The position numbers and the translations under genes were made by a program. Below are positions 32,686 through 44,354 of a DNA stretch of 64,000 nucleotides, one piece after another. Within the stretch, counting starts at the first letter, position 1, and the number at the start of each line of letters is the position of its first letter. The notes under the pieces are model-generated. The model made no database searches, had not been told where the DNA came from, and was given only the letters and a program-made list of their open reading frames with translations. The DNA is from Orychophragmus violaceus (lineage: Eukaryota > Streptophyta > Magnoliopsida > Brassicales > Brassicaceae): NCBI GenBank assembly GCA_030180135.1, contig CM058233.1, positions 107,425,994 through 107,489,993 on the forward strand. The letters run 5' to 3'.

Positions 32686-34490
32686 ATTCCCCCAAACTTA
32701 AACCTTGCTTGTCCACAAGCAAGCATAAGACCATCAAAGCAAATTGGGAGAAAGGTTTGAAAGAGAGAGTTCAAAGCTTTCAAAATCAATTGTTAAGAAT
32801 AAGTGGAAACAAAGTCAATACAAGCAATTAAGAGCTACAATCAAGTTTACTCTACTTCAAAAGAGTTAGCCATTCCCATCAACACATGCATCAAGTTCAA
32901 GCCCCAACCTACACATGAATTCCTATCCTCATTCCCTTTAACATTCATTAAGCAATGGTGGATCATGATTGTGCAAATCAAATGAACACATTTGGCTAAG
33001 GGTTTAAGGTCTTGAGATAAAAGTGATCTCAAATGAAGTGTGGGTTTCAAAAACAAAGGATCTCTCAAGAAAGGAATGAACTATAGCAAAATGCTAAGAG
33101 TAAGAAACAACTTATGCATACAAGGATAGATTCTCATTCTACCCAAATCCCTATGATGATCTTAACTCTTCTTCTAAACCCAAGATTCCCTTCCTAAGCT
33201 ACCCTTTTCTTAAGGCATTTTTGCCTTCTTATCCCAAATTTGATCACTTCTTTCTTCTTTAAACACTTAGAGGATTTCTTTTCTTTGCTTAGCTCTTTCT
33301 TTTCTTTTTCACTAGTCTCTTTTCTTTCTTTCTTTTTTTTCTTTTGATGCTTGAGCCAACTTTGGCTTCTTTTCTCTCTTTAAAACTTGAGACTCATCTT
33401 TCATAAACACTTATAGCTATCAACTTTTCTTTTTCTTTTCCAATCCCCTCTTTCTTTTCTCAATCTTTTCCTCATTCCCTTTTTTTTTTCTTTTCTTCCC
33501 AATTCCCCCAAACTTCTTTCCTATCCTATGCATAGCCCAATGATGTAAGGCTAGCTCTACAATGAAGACCTATCCTTGTCGTTCCAAACTCAACACTTTT
33601 TGCCTAGTTGATTCAAGAAAAAGGCCTCTCATCTCTCACTAAAGTGTTTAGGCTTGAAGGAAAGCTTGGTTCAAGGTGGGGAAATCTACTTGGACTAACA
33701 AGAGAGTGGTAGAAAGGGAGAAGATAGTTCAAGTATGTATGAAGTATCCATGAGTTCACCTTTCATTGCACAACATGATAATTCAAGTCAATATTAAGAG
33801 TTCTAATAGATAGGGAATGATTCAAATCACAACATGTTTCAACCAAGAAGTGAACAATAATGCATGAGATCCAAGAAGGGTTCTTCCTTAATTTCAAGTT
33901 CACAAGATGCATCCAATAACCACATGCTCAAACAATTTTTTATAAAGAACATAAGCTTTAACTCTCAAACTTTAATGAAAACAATCCTAAATGACTTCTA
34001 GACTCAACTATATGCTTTCTTTTTGTGAAATGTTTTGAAATTTTGAAATTTTTTTTTTATTTTTTTCTATGCCTTAGATGAATGCATGAGACTCAATGGA
34101 TGCAAAAGATAAAATAAGATCACAAAACACATTATTAGCAACTAGTCTCCTCCCCCAAACTTAAATCACACAGTCCCTTGTGTGAAAGAAGCAAGGAAAA
34201 GAGACCAAAGAAAAAAAATCAAAAATGCAAAATCAAAAAGACAAAAGTTGGAGTGTTACTTGGAGAGTGGAATGGAGAGGAGGAATGGGAGGTGGAGGCA
34301 TCTTCGAATGTGGCACAAAGACTCCCCCAAACTTAGACCATTGCATAGGCTTCTCATCCTTTGATTTAGCATTGAAGTCCCTTTGCACCCAAAACTCTTT
34401 CCCTTCTTCCTTGCATTGACCTCAAAGCTCCTCAAAAGATAGACATGGGAATTCCTCCCAAGTGAGCTTGTTTTAAGTCACTAAGCTTGA

Positions 34491-35426
34491 CTATCCCTTC
34501 ACTCTTTTTTGGTTAGGGATGTGGCATGAGTTTGTATCACCGGGATCATACTCATCGTAGAACCATCCCTTGAACTCCTTCATCCTTATCTCCTCAAAAG
34601 GGATCTTCCTTGGATCATGAAAGCTTGGTGATATGGTGGAGATTATATCAAGGTAGTTGTGATTGGGTTGAGCCATTGGAGATCCATATTCTTCATCCTC
34701 CTTGAAGGGTTCTTCATTGGGACCATCTTGTTTCTCCATAAGATTCCCTCCAATTAGCTCTTGATTGGGATTTGGTTGCTTTGGTTGCTCTTCCATGATT
34801 GAGAGCTCATCTTGTGTGCTCTCTTCCTTTATCTCCTTGCACTCAACAACCAATCCATCTTCATAAGGCTCTTCCTCATCTCTCACAACATCTCTTACTC
34901 CTTCATTATTGCTATTGGTTGAATGACCCATGAATGTCTCTTCATCATCTTCATCTTCATACCTTATCACAAGGTCATCACCAAGAGTGCAACCAAGAAG
35001 CATTTCAAATTCCTTGATAGTCTCTTCAGCCTCTTTCAAGAACTCATCTTGGACTTGAGCATTCTCCTCATGTGTTGGCTCAACAATGCTTGTATCTTGA
35101 GGCAAATGAGCAAAATCAGTGTTGATCATCCTTAAGCTCTCATTATACCCCTCTTGTCCTTCTAATGCCATCTTTGCCAAGTTGAGAAGCTCTTGATCAC
35201 ATGATTGGAAAGAGTAAGCTTCTTTCAAGAATTCATCTTGGACTTGAGCATTCTCCTCATGTGTTGGCTCAACAATGCTTGCATCTTGAGGCAAATGAGA
35301 AAAATCATTGTTTATCATGCTTAAGCTCTCATTGTACCTCTCTTGTCCTTCCAATGCCAATTTTGTCATGTTGATAAGTTCTTCATCATAAGAGATTTGA
35401 GAAGAGTGAGTTGATTCATGCTCATG

Positions 35427-35463
<37 letters not shown>

Positions 35464-36501
35464 TATAATTTATATATAATAACCCCAAACCGGGTAGATA
35501 ACCGAGAATACAATCCGAATTTTAAACCAGAAGCCAAAAAACCAAACCGAACCTAAACCAGGGGAATCTGAAACCCTAAGAAGAAAACTCAGAGAATATT
35601 CCGGCGATTAACTCAGGGACAATCCGGCGAACCACCGCCTCCGATACTCAACGGTTGCGAGTACGGCGTTCTCCGGCCACGGACTGAACCGGCGACCCTC
35701 GGCTAACCGAGAATCCTTCGACGAAACCTCTTCCTCCCCTCTCGATTTCCAGATCTATCACCCACAGTCAGTCGCGAAGCTTACCTCGTCGGACGAGGAG
35801 GACCGTCTGTTGACGCCGACGTGCATAAAGGGCTAGCACCAGTCGCCGCCGAGACATCTTCAGACCACCGTTAACCACCTCTAATCGCAGCTCCTTCCCT
35901 CCTATCTTCACGGCGACTTCCGCGTAAAAGGCGACCCAGATCTGCTTCTTCCCGCCATCCTCTGCGCACGATCTTCGCCTCCGCAGTCCTCTAGCGGTGC
36001 ACCGATCGGCGACTTAGCGATTTCTGACGATTCGAACTTCCCCCACCGCCTCTACTCCGCCGCGAAGAAACCCATTCGCGATCCCTGAAAAGCAAACCCG
36101 CGACACTTCTAGCCAACACGGAAACCTCGGTGAACCACTAAGCACTAAGTATCACCGGAGGCTCCTCGCGGCACCGACGGAAACCATCGGCCGCCGGAGA
36201 AGCCCCCTCACCAGATCTACGAAGATGAGAGTCTCTGTCGCCTTTGGGAGAGTTTTTAGAACGATCGCGTGAAACCACGCGCGCGTTCTATTGTCTATGA
36301 TTCATGCTCATGCTCCATGTTCCAAGATTGGTATCCATCACCATATCCATATTGGTACTCATGAGAAGAGTACTCATTTGGAAGATCACCTTGATAAGTG
36401 GATGTGCTTTCAAATCTATGATGACTTGTAGGGTTCCAATCCATCTCTCTTTCTTGAGCTTCTAGCATAGCCCTCAACATTGAAGCTATCTCCGAAGCCA
36501 T
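34491..36501 (-). pseudogene. Element ORF, unit 2, split by LINE-like insertion
   Basis: Copy of the unit 1 ORF, with the same start context, internal 65-residue duplication and LINE-like interruption. The surviving 292-codon 3' part (35369-34491) looks identical to that at 29778-28900. Confidence 0.75.
35429..36297 (-). mobile_element. LINE-like non-LTR retroposon (unit 2 copy)
   Basis: Same insertion at the same position with the same target repeat (35412-35428 and 36298-36314), so it predates the tandem duplication. The poly(T) run is longer than in unit 1, consistent with homopolymer slippage. Confidence 0.85.
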
Positions 36502-36638
36502 GCTCTCTTCCTTGTGATTTGCACCTTGCAAAAAGAACAAACACTTGAAAGAAAGTTAGTAACCACACAAACAAAACAAAACAAAAATCTTAGTCTAAAG
36601 AAGAAGAAAAATCCTAGTGACTATTGCTAAACCCAATT

Positions 36639-36651
36639 GGCAACGGCGCCA
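36639..36651 (-). promoter_or_regulatory. Primer binding site, tRNA-Asp type (unit 2)
   Basis: Identical to the unit 1 primer site, 3 bp inside LTR 3; the full-length element's own priming site. Confidence 0.85.
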
Positions 36652-36654
36652 AAT

Positions 36655-38282
36655 TGATAAGTGAATTTTTCGGTTCTTGACTCTATCAATTCCTCAAAAT
36701 TACTAAATGTGTCATTGTAATACTTGAGGTTATCAATCCAAATGGGTAAAGAATAAGTCACTAAGAATATATTAAATTTCTTAATCTAAGCAAAATGGAT
36801 AAAAGAAGGCTTAAGTAACAATCCTAAACAAACCAAAAGGCAAGAAATCAAATAAGACACTAAACAAAGAGATAAATAAGATAAAATAAGGATCTTGGGA
36901 TGAGGCTATGGAGACTAAATGGTTTAGAGACAATCAATGATGCTTCAATCAATCAAACAATGCTAAACAAGACTATGATCATAATTAAGCTAATCACATT
37001 CTCATGTTCATAACTCCTATGCCAATCATTCAATAATTCAATTCTCATTTGCAAATTAAAAGACAAGCATGCATTAATATCCATCAAATACCTTTGAGCA
37101 AAGCTAATCCTTAGGCTAAGAACACTAATCATTAGACTAATCCAATTTCTTGGCACTAATCCCTTTGACTAATCCCTAATCAAGATCAAATTATCATTTG
37201 TGATTAAGAATCAAGCAAGCATTAATTTCGAGTTCTCATTACCAATAATCACCTTAGACAACTAATCTCTTAGGCTAAGATATGAAAATCCTCTAAGAAG
37301 TTCATTCAAGCATTTCATCGAACACCTTTCGGGCATGAAAAAGCTTAGCATCTAGATTCAACAATTCCTTGCAACCTAGCATAGAGATCAACTAATTAGA
37401 GAAGGATCATTCATAAATAAGTCCTAAACATCACTAATCATCACATAAACCACCTAAATCAACCTCATCCACAAAACCCAAAAACTCTACTCCCTAATCA
37501 TAAAAGAGATATGAGAAATCATAGATAGAAAGAAAGATTAAGATAAACACTTAATTAAAACTCAAGATCTAAAGTTTACAAACCCAAAATCATAAACAAA
37601 AACTAGAGAGAAATCAAAACTAAGGCTTAGGTAGCTTAGGGTTTTAGAAACCCAAAATTAAGCATTTATAGTAAAAAGGGTCGAACTGGGTCAACCCAAC
37701 AAGTCTGGGTCGACCCAAACAAAGGTTGGGTAAAAAAACTTGGTCAAAGGCTGGTAATCTGGGGCTCCTAGCGGTTTGTCTCCCAACCGCGGGGCTAACC
37801 GCGAGTCTTCACGCTCAGATTTCCAAAAATCTCGCGGTTTAGCTACAAACCGCGAGGCTAACCGCGGGGCTCAGTAAATCGGCCATAACTTCTCGCATAC
37901 AACTCCAAACGACTTGAAACCACCTCCATTGGAAAGCTAACTCGATTTTCTACAACTTCTATTTGATGCTCCAAAAGCTAAATATGCACGGAAAGGCTTC
38001 ATTTTGCTCCATCTTTCAAGCTCACCAGCTTGGTCCTTCATCACCATTTCACTTGCAATCACTCATTTGGACTCCAAACTCTTCCAAACCTCCTTAGAAA
38101 CTCCAAGAACCTACAAAGCATAAGAAAACACTCCCAAGAACAACAAATTATGCAAAACGAACTCTAAATGCACTTAGACTCTAAATGCAATAAAGAACAA
38201 GAAAAGAACATGAATGAATGCAAAATGAGACTAAAACAAGAATTTAACATATGACTAAATGCATGAAAATGCATGAATATCA
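36655..38282 (-). repeat. LTR 3 of tandem element (5'-most)
   Basis: 1628 bp. Differs from LTR 1 and LTR 2 at several sites: two near 36768-36776, one near 38036, one near 38098, and a 1-bp deletion plus substitution near 38159. It therefore diverged longer than LTR 1 and LTR 2 have from each other. Confidence 0.92.
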
Positions 38283-38376
38283 CATGGTCAGTCACCTGTT
38301 TTAATAGTATAGATACATAGCCATAACTAGCAAATATCATTTTTTCAGTTTCCACTAGAAAAATCTTTAAAATGCT

Positions 38377-38902
38377 TCAATCAAGAGCCTTGTATAGAGT
38401 GATTTGTAAATGCTTAGAACCTCTCTCGACATTCCGTTGAACCTCCTCAGCTGCATTCAGTACCAACTTCCTTTGATCATGGTTCAATCCCTTTGTCTCA
38501 TAAAGATCAAGCCGTTCGGATCAGGTACTGCAGCACATATAACTCGTTGGAGCCGCCACGAAAGTTCTTTACTTCCACAACTTTAAGTGTCCTTTCAAAA
38601 CACTCATAAGTTTTGTTTGTGAGCCAATATGTTTTTGGATCAAATGGCCACCAAAATCTCTGCAAAATCCAATTAAAGTCAACAGCGTTTTAACAAATAA
38701 TAATACCTATATGACTCGAGGATTTAGATGTATGTAAGAAAGAATAAAAACAAACAACTTACCACTATACGCTCAGTAGTATCTGTATCGAACGTGAGAG
38801 ATTCCAATTCGGGACAGCATTTGAGAAATATTGTAATTCCCATGAACTCATTTGGATTCAGATTTGTCTTCATCACCAAATGTCGTGTTTTCATCGGATC
38901 AT
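38377..38902 (-). pseudogene. F-box/FBD gene copy A, 3' half (exon 2b and exon 3)
   Basis: Homologous to the intact paralog at 48385-48950. Exon 2 resumes at 38902 after the LTR element and ends at 38763 before a canonical GT donor; exon 3 starts at 38659 (RFWWPFDPKTYW). A 17-bp deletion near 38516, between CGTT repeats, removes part of the YLIRNGRVMERLDLYE region and shifts the frame, so this copy is dead independently of the transposon. The homologous stop position is 38379-38377. The 5' half is at 45605-46560. Confidence 0.85.
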
Positions 38903-38907
38903 GCAAC

Positions 38908-40140
38908 TGATATATCATGATTTTTACCCATTTTAGACCATGATATAGTTGTGTTTTTAGAGTCTTTTGTCTTTGTTTAGAGTCTTTTACAGGTTAAATC
39001 AGGATTGAAGCTAATTGGAGCTAATTGGAGATATTTGGAGCATTTTGGGACTTTTGGGACGTTTTGGCCGAGAGCTTAACTCACTGTTCGTATAATTGAT
39101 CATGCGTCGATCGTTGCACTCAAAGCATCGATCGATGCAGTCGCGAGATGGGCCGTACACGTCGGTTTGACAAGTATTGAAGATTTACAAAGAAGCCCAA
39201 GATAGTTCCAGTATTTACACAGAAGCCCCATCCGAGATTATGCCTATATAATAGAGTTTTTAGAGTTTTTATTATAAGTTTTGACATACGCTTTATAGTT
39301 GGCTTTCATAATTAAGAGCAGAGGATTTTTAGAGCTTTTGGGGGCTGATCTGAACCTGATTCATCATCTGTATTTGGAGAAGATTTCGAACCCCTTTTAC
39401 TCTTATTCTTTTATGCAATTTACTTATCATATGATCATGTTTTCATTATCTATGTCTGAGTAGATTCCTAGTTAGGCTTAGGGTTTCTCACATAGGATTT
39501 CATGACTTGCTAGACTTGTTCAATTTCAGTTAAGGATTCAAACTATATCTGTTCTTCAATTTAATTGTGCTTAAAGCTAGTTCTAACCTGATCAATTAGA
39601 ATCTAGATCTTAGGTTGCTAAATACGTCACGGAAGTGGGGTTTAGGAACCAGAATTAATTAAATTGGGCAATTAAACTTTGCGCAAACGGAAGTTTGGTT
39701 TAGGATAATTGTGAACATATCAAACTTGGACTTATTGCTAGTTTAATCTGTTAGTTCTCGCAAACGGAAGTTTGGTTTGCTGCACTTAGACTTAGAGAAT
39801 TATCGCAAAGGAATTTGGTTAATTCTATATCTGTGTTTTGAGTTCTAGAACTGTGCTTAATTAGATCCTTGCTGAATGAACTGTCTGCTAGTCTGATTTC
39901 CTGAGAATACCCTAGGTTTGACGCTTTTAATTACTTGCTTTCACAACCAATAAATCTCTGCTACTGATTTACCTTCTTGCACTGTTTTCAATACAATCAC
40001 ATTGCTTATTTCTAGTATTCATTCCCTACGGTTTGATTCTCTTGAGACCAAGTGTCCCTGTGGATTCGATAACCCTATATACTACTTTGACATTGCTGTT
40101 CACTTGCAGTTTAGTATAGGGATTAATTCTTGACCTATCA
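38908..40140 (+). repeat. 5' LTR of Athila/Tat-like element
   Basis: 1233 bp. TATA box TATATAAT at about 39245. U3 contains one pair of CGATCG motifs (39108 and 39129). Confidence 0.93.
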
Positions 40141-40146
40141 AGTTTT

Positions 40147-40164
40147 TGGCGCCGTTGCCGGGGA
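40147..40164 (+). promoter_or_regulatory. Primer binding site, tRNA-Asp
   Basis: TGGCGCCGTTGCCGGGGA, a full 18-base complement to the 3' end of plant tRNA-Asp, 6 bp after the 5' LTR; the arrangement known from Athila and Tat elements. Confidence 0.93.
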
Positions 40165-40405
40165 CTCTTTGAGTCTTCGATAGGACCGAACTTAGGGTTT
40201 TACTAGAAATTTTTCGATTTTCGTTTTTGTTTTTCGTTTTTTTTATTATTTTGCTAACTTTTTCTCTGTTTCTCTCTGTCGCAGGTACGAATTTCGCCTT
40301 GCGTCGATCGTTGCACCCTTGCATCGATCGTTGCTGAGCGATTTGAGATTGAATCGATCGTTGCACTGATAGCATCGATCGTTGCTGGACGATTACAGAC
40401 AGTTT

Positions 40406-42994
40406 ATGCCAACGCAGAACACTCGAAGTAATCCGAACTCGAGCTTAGTTAATCTCAACCTAGAGGAACTTGGACGTCTAGAGAGGACCATCAGAAGAGA
40501 AAAGAGAGAGAGAATGGTTCGAGAACGTTTGATCTTGATACCAGATGCTGAAGGTACCCTGAGGGACCAAGATAACAACCCGTACAATGCTGCTGGGCAT
40601 CGGGTTGATGCTGAAGGGAATGTCATCCCTGATCCCCCTGAACCTGAGCTACGACCGCCAGGGCAAGCTCAAGGTAGAGAGATGGTAGTTCATGAGAGGA
40701 CACTAGCTGATTACAATAGACCCGATGAGTTTCATGCAAACCGAGCAGCTCTAGTGCTTCCTGCCTTCGAGAGGAATGATTTTGAGGTAAAGACCATCTA
40801 CTACCAACTGATGAGGCAGATTGTTTTTCATGGTCTTCAATCAGAGCAGCCTATGGATCACATTGACAAGTTTGAGGACATAGTCACTGGCATGAAGTAT
40901 GAAGGAGTATGCCCGGATTATCTGTTCCTTAAGCTATTTCCGCACAGTCTTGCTGGAGACGCTAGTGCATGGCTGAGACAACTGGCACCTGGTCAGTATA
41001 CTACTTGGTCAGCCTTAAAGAGTGAGTTCCTGCGCCACTTCTACGATGCTGCGCGCTCAGATCAGTCCAGACAGGACATACTCACTTTTTCCCAAGGAGC
41101 TGTGGAGCCTTTGACAACCGCCTGGATGAGATTTAAGCAATATCAGCGTGATTGTCCACACCATGGATTCACAGAAGTACAGCTGATTGGTATTTTCTTC
41201 AGAGGAATAGATCTTCCTTATCAGACTGCTCTGGATAATTCCAGTGATGCCAATTTCAGCACCAGAACTCCTACACAAGCTAAACGGTTGATAGAGAATC
41301 TGATTGGCAGCAACAGTTGCAAGACGATGGATGAAAGGAGGAAGAAATCTGGTGGAACCGTAGAGAATTCTGACATAGCTAACATAAGATCCAGATTGGA
41401 CACAGTTTACAATCTTCTGACAAGTAAAAAAGCTGTCCACTTTGCCCAAGATGTAGAGGTGATTCAGACTGAGGAGGACACTCAGGAAGAAGATGTGAAT
41501 TTCATAGGAGGTTCCGGTTTCCAAGGTAGTAGATTTAACAATCAACAGGGGAACAGATTCTCAAATGGAGGACAAAATGGTGGTTTTCAGAAGACCTATG
41601 GACAAGGTACTCAGAGAACCTATGGATCTACATCCTATCAGACTCCTCCTGCACCTACAGCCCATGAGAGCAAAATGGAGGCTATGATGGAGCAAATGAT
41701 GGAAAGTCAAACCAAGCTTTCTGTAGACAACAACAAGAAGCTGGACGCTGTCTATCAGGACCTCAATGGGAAGTTTGAGACATTGAGCACTCACATGAAG
41801 CAGTTGGACACTCAGGTGAATCAGATGTCCAGCTCACTGAAAGGAAAAGGAGTTGCAGACACTCATATTAAGTCATGTTCTGTACTGATTAATGATGGAT
41901 CTTATCTAGGGGAGAAATTTGAGCTAAGTACAGCTGAGTTGGTGACTGAGGAAGAATTTTCGGATTTCTGTGAAAAACTCTCGGGTGGAAGTTGTGATGA
42001 TCGCGATGCAACGATCGATACACATCTGGCATCGATCGATGCGGGTCGTGAACAAGCAGAGAATCCGTGGGATGAAAATGAGATTGATGCAGAACTAGCC
42101 CGCCTATTCCCTGATACATCTGAAATCACTCCAGAGGATGTTTATGCACGAGCTATTTGGCACTGTCCCAAGGTGTCTGAAGTGATTAGACAAGAGATTG
42201 AAGAGCTGAAAAGGCTAGAAAAGAGTGGTGAAGACTTGGAAGAAATTCCATCATCTGATGATCCACCTTATCATCCATGTGTTCAGAAATATTTGAACAA
42301 GATGTTGCCATTAGATGAAGAGCTGAAAGAATGGGTGATAGTAGTTCCTCAGCATATTAGTGATGTTCTGTTAACTAAGGTCCCAAAGAAACTGCCTGAT
42401 CCTGGAGTCTTTGTACTTGATTGTTCTATCTTTGAAGATAGTTTTAGGCGTTCTCTGTGTGATTTAGGAGCTGCTGGGAGCATAATGCCTTACTCTGTGG
42501 CAGAGAAGCTGGGTATGTTGGATTTTGCTCCTACTAGGACACGTCTTATCCTAGCTGATCAGTCCATGCGAGTTCCTGAAGGGATCCTTATTGATATTCC
42601 GGTAAGAGTTGGAAATTACTTAGTTCCAACGGACTTCCTTGTGCTGAAATATGCCTGCGATCCGGATGAAGCTTTATTGCTTGGGAGACCATTCTTGGCT
42701 ACAGCAGGAGCTGTGATTGATGTTAGACAGAGTCTAATAGACCTCCACCTGGGAGATGAGACACTGCGATATGAGATGGAGAAGCTGCGGAAGCCACTGA
42801 TAGATGGACAGACTTTCAAGATCTTGGAAGCAGATGATGAGCAGCTGAATGAGACTGTGATAATAGATCCTGGAGCGCATTTTACTCCATCTTTTCTTGG
42901 ACTGAAGCATTCTGCAACAGCCTATTCTCCGCCATGGATGAGGAGACTTGAACAGAGACAGAAAAAGTCTCTGTCAGGATCTTCCGGAGCCTGA
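40406..42994 (+). CDS. Gag-protease polyprotein of Athila/Tat-like element, 862 aa
   Basis: ATG at 40406 is the first Met of the frame (MPTQNTRSN). A retrotransposon Gag domain lies around residues 140-260 (FHGLQSEQPMDHIDKFEDI, GDASAWLRQL, WSALKSEFLRHFYD). A glycine/asparagine/glutamine-rich linker and a short coiled-coil-like stretch follow. No CCHC knuckle is seen, as in many Athila/Tat Gags. The aspartic protease has its active site at D686-L-G-A (CDLGAAGSIMP), a hydrophobic strand, and the closing LLLGRPFLATA motif. The ORF ends about 100 residues later with no reverse transcriptase. One CGATCG motif pair falls inside the ORF (42012 and 42033, in-frame spacing of 21) and encodes DATIDTHLASIDAG. 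Intact frame and low LTR divergence suggest it could still be expressed. Confidence 0.9.
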   Translation: MPTQNTRSNPNSSLVNLNLEELGRLERTIRREKRERMVRERLILIPDAEGTLRDQDNNPYNAAGHRVDAEGNVIPDPPEPELRPPGQAQGREMVVHERTLADYNRPDEFHANRAALVLPAFERNDFEVKTIYYQLMRQIVFHGLQSEQPMDHIDKFEDIVTGMKYEGVCPDYLFLKLFPHSLAGDASAWLRQLAPGQYTTWSALKSEFLRHFYDAARSDQSRQDILTFSQGAVEPLTTAWMRFKQYQRDCPHHGFTEVQLIGIFFRGIDLPYQTALDNSSDANFSTRTPTQAKRLIENLIGSNSCKTMDERRKKSGGTVENSDIANIRSRLDTVYNLLTSKKAVHFAQDVEVIQTEEDTQEEDVNFIGGSGFQGSRFNNQQGNRFSNGGQNGGFQKTYGQGTQRTYGSTSYQTPPAPTAHESKMEAMMEQMMESQTKLSVDNNKKLDAVYQDLNGKFETLSTHMKQLDTQVNQMSSSLKGKGVADTHIKSCSVLINDGSYLGEKFELSTAELVTEEEFSDFCEKLSGGSCDDRDATIDTHLASIDAGREQAENPWDENEIDAELARLFPDTSEITPEDVYARAIWHCPKVSEVIRQEIEELKRLEKSGEDLEEIPSSDDPPYHPCVQKYLNKMLPLDEELKEWVIVVPQHISDVLLTKVPKKLPDPGVFVLDCSIFEDSFRRSLCDLGAAGSIMPYSVAEKLGMLDFAPTRTRLILADQSMRVPEGILIDIPVRVGNYLVPTDFLVLKYACDPDEALLLGRPFLATAGAVIDVRQSLIDLHLGDETLRYEMEKLRKPLIDGQTFKILEADDEQLNETVIIDPGAHFTPSFLGLKHSATAYSPPWMRRLEQRQKKSLSGSSGA

Positions 42995-44354
42995 AAGATC
43001 TTGCGCGTCCGGTCAAGCTATTGACCTTAAACAAGCGCTGGGTGGGAGGCAACCCACCGATAGGTACTAGTGTTTTTCTTTTTAATTTTTGGTGTTTTTG
43101 TTAGGATTTTACGTTTGTTTTTGTTTCTGGTGCAGTCATGTTTGCAGGTCTCGGATTAAATCGCAGTGCAGCGATCGATGCATTTCTGCATCGATCGTCA
43201 CAACACGAAAGAAATCGCATTGCAGCGATCGTTGCGGTCCTGAGCAACGATCGACCATACACGAAAGTCGCCAAGTAACGGTCGATGCATCTAATGCACC
43301 GATCGATGCTGTGCGACAGAGGTAACCCGACAGACATAAACTCACCTTTTCAATTTTTTTTTTTTTTTTTTTTAATTTTCTTTTTACCGATCCTTCGCTG
43401 GACACTACTGGGGACAGTGTGTCTTAAGTGTGGGGGAGGTGCTACTGACGTTTATCTTTCTGTTTTCTTAAGAGTCAGTCCGTTTTTCAAAATTTTTTGT
43501 TTTATTGAGTCAAAATTGTTTAAGTAAGAAACTATGATTTTCTGAGGAGATTTACAAAACTTGCAGGAACTTAAGTAACCATTGGGATGAAGTTGCAGGA
43601 TCTATCTCTGACTATTAGAAAACCCCATCACAGATCAACCTACTGGGAACACCCATATCACTTCAGGTACCAGAGGATCCTTTACTGACTTCACCCCTAA
43701 TACTGACTTAGATTTTCTCACCTAAGGGCTTGGTATACTTTATGTCGGATTCCCTGTTAGTTCTGACACAGCCTGTAAACCTGTCCTATTTAGTCCCCTT
43801 CTCCCCTTCTATAAAGTAAAAAAAAAAAAAGATAATAAACTGAGGATGAGTTAGTAACTCCGAAGTGGTCATGGGAATGGTAGCAAACACTATTTTCTCT
43901 CATGTGATCCATGGAATGTGTCCAAAGTACACCCCATAACGGGAAGAACACTGATAAAAAAAATAAAATGATACCCAATGTGGGAAAAATCAGTTGTTAA
44001 AGAAGGGAAAGAGAAGAAAGGGACTAGAGAAAGATAGTATGGTGGTCTAGAGCTGATTAGGTAAGAATCCATGTGCCTTTAGATCGATACTCCTTAGGTG
44101 AGACCGCACTTAAATACTTGCAGAAGTCAGTAGGGAGAATTTGAATGCTTGAATGTGATTGTGGAGTTTACCTAGGACAGTTGCTAAGTGCGGGGGAAGT
44201 ACATGTTGGTCTTGATATCCTGTGATTGATTCTTTCAGTGGTTTACTAAGGGGAATCTGAGTATTGTAGCTTCTAAGATGAAATGAGTTTCTGAAGAGTT
44301 TTCAAACCTCTTCACCATGTTTTAGTTCTATGTTTTGCTTGAGGGCAAGCAAAG
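42995..44354 (+). other. 3' non-coding tail of Athila/Tat-like element
   Basis: No polymerase remnant found. It contains two tandem stem-loops (43011-43058), three CGATCG motif pairs (43172-43305), and two extra polypurine-tract-like motifs (43423-43440 and 44183-44200). Confidence 0.7.
43011..43058 (+). promoter_or_regulatory. Tandem stem-loops after Gag-protease stop
   Basis: Stem 1 GGTCAA-GCTA-TTGACC (43011-43026) starts 16 nt after the stop; stem 2 GGTGGG-AGGCAA-CCCACC (43041-43058) follows an ACAAGCGCT linker. The TGGGAGGCAACCCA block is familiar to me from other plant Tat/Athila-type elements, so it is probably conserved. Function unknown. Confidence 0.65.

Larger units (their letters stand above)
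32686..36654 (-). mobile_element. Internal domain 2
   Basis: Same as internal domain 1; by eye the only difference is a longer poly(T) run at the LINE-like insertion (from 35429). Carries its own broken ORF, primer site (36651-36639), tandem stem-loops (34446-34492) and polypurine tract (32686-32699). Confidence 0.85.
25466..38282 (-). mobile_element. Tandem LTR retrotransposon: LTR-internal-LTR-internal-LTR
   Basis: Three 1.63-kb LTRs separate two near-identical internal domains. Outer ends are TG...CA and flanked by one 5-bp target duplication CATGG (25461-25465 and 38283-38287), so the whole 12.8 kb traces to a single insertion, later expanded by LTR-LTR recombination. Primer sites face leftwards from each right-hand LTR, so it is on the minus strand. 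No reverse transcriptase, integrase or zinc-knuckle Gag is encoded; it is non-autonomous. The tRNA-Asp-type primer site and polypurine tract style link it to the Athila/Tat branch of Ty3/Gypsy. Confidence 0.92.

Noticed and set aside
39100..39140. CGATCG clusters as a CRISPR-like or tRNA structure
   Set aside because: The repeats are palindromic short words in a plant retrotransposon, with no uniform repeat-spacer array and no tRNA cloverleaf.
40382..40405. Gag-protease start at 40382
   Set aside because: The codon there is TTG; the first ATG in frame is at 40406.
41057..41545. 162-aa minus-strand ORF opposite Gag
   Set aside because: It is a shadow of the strong plus-strand Gag-protease frame, with no domain or promoter context.
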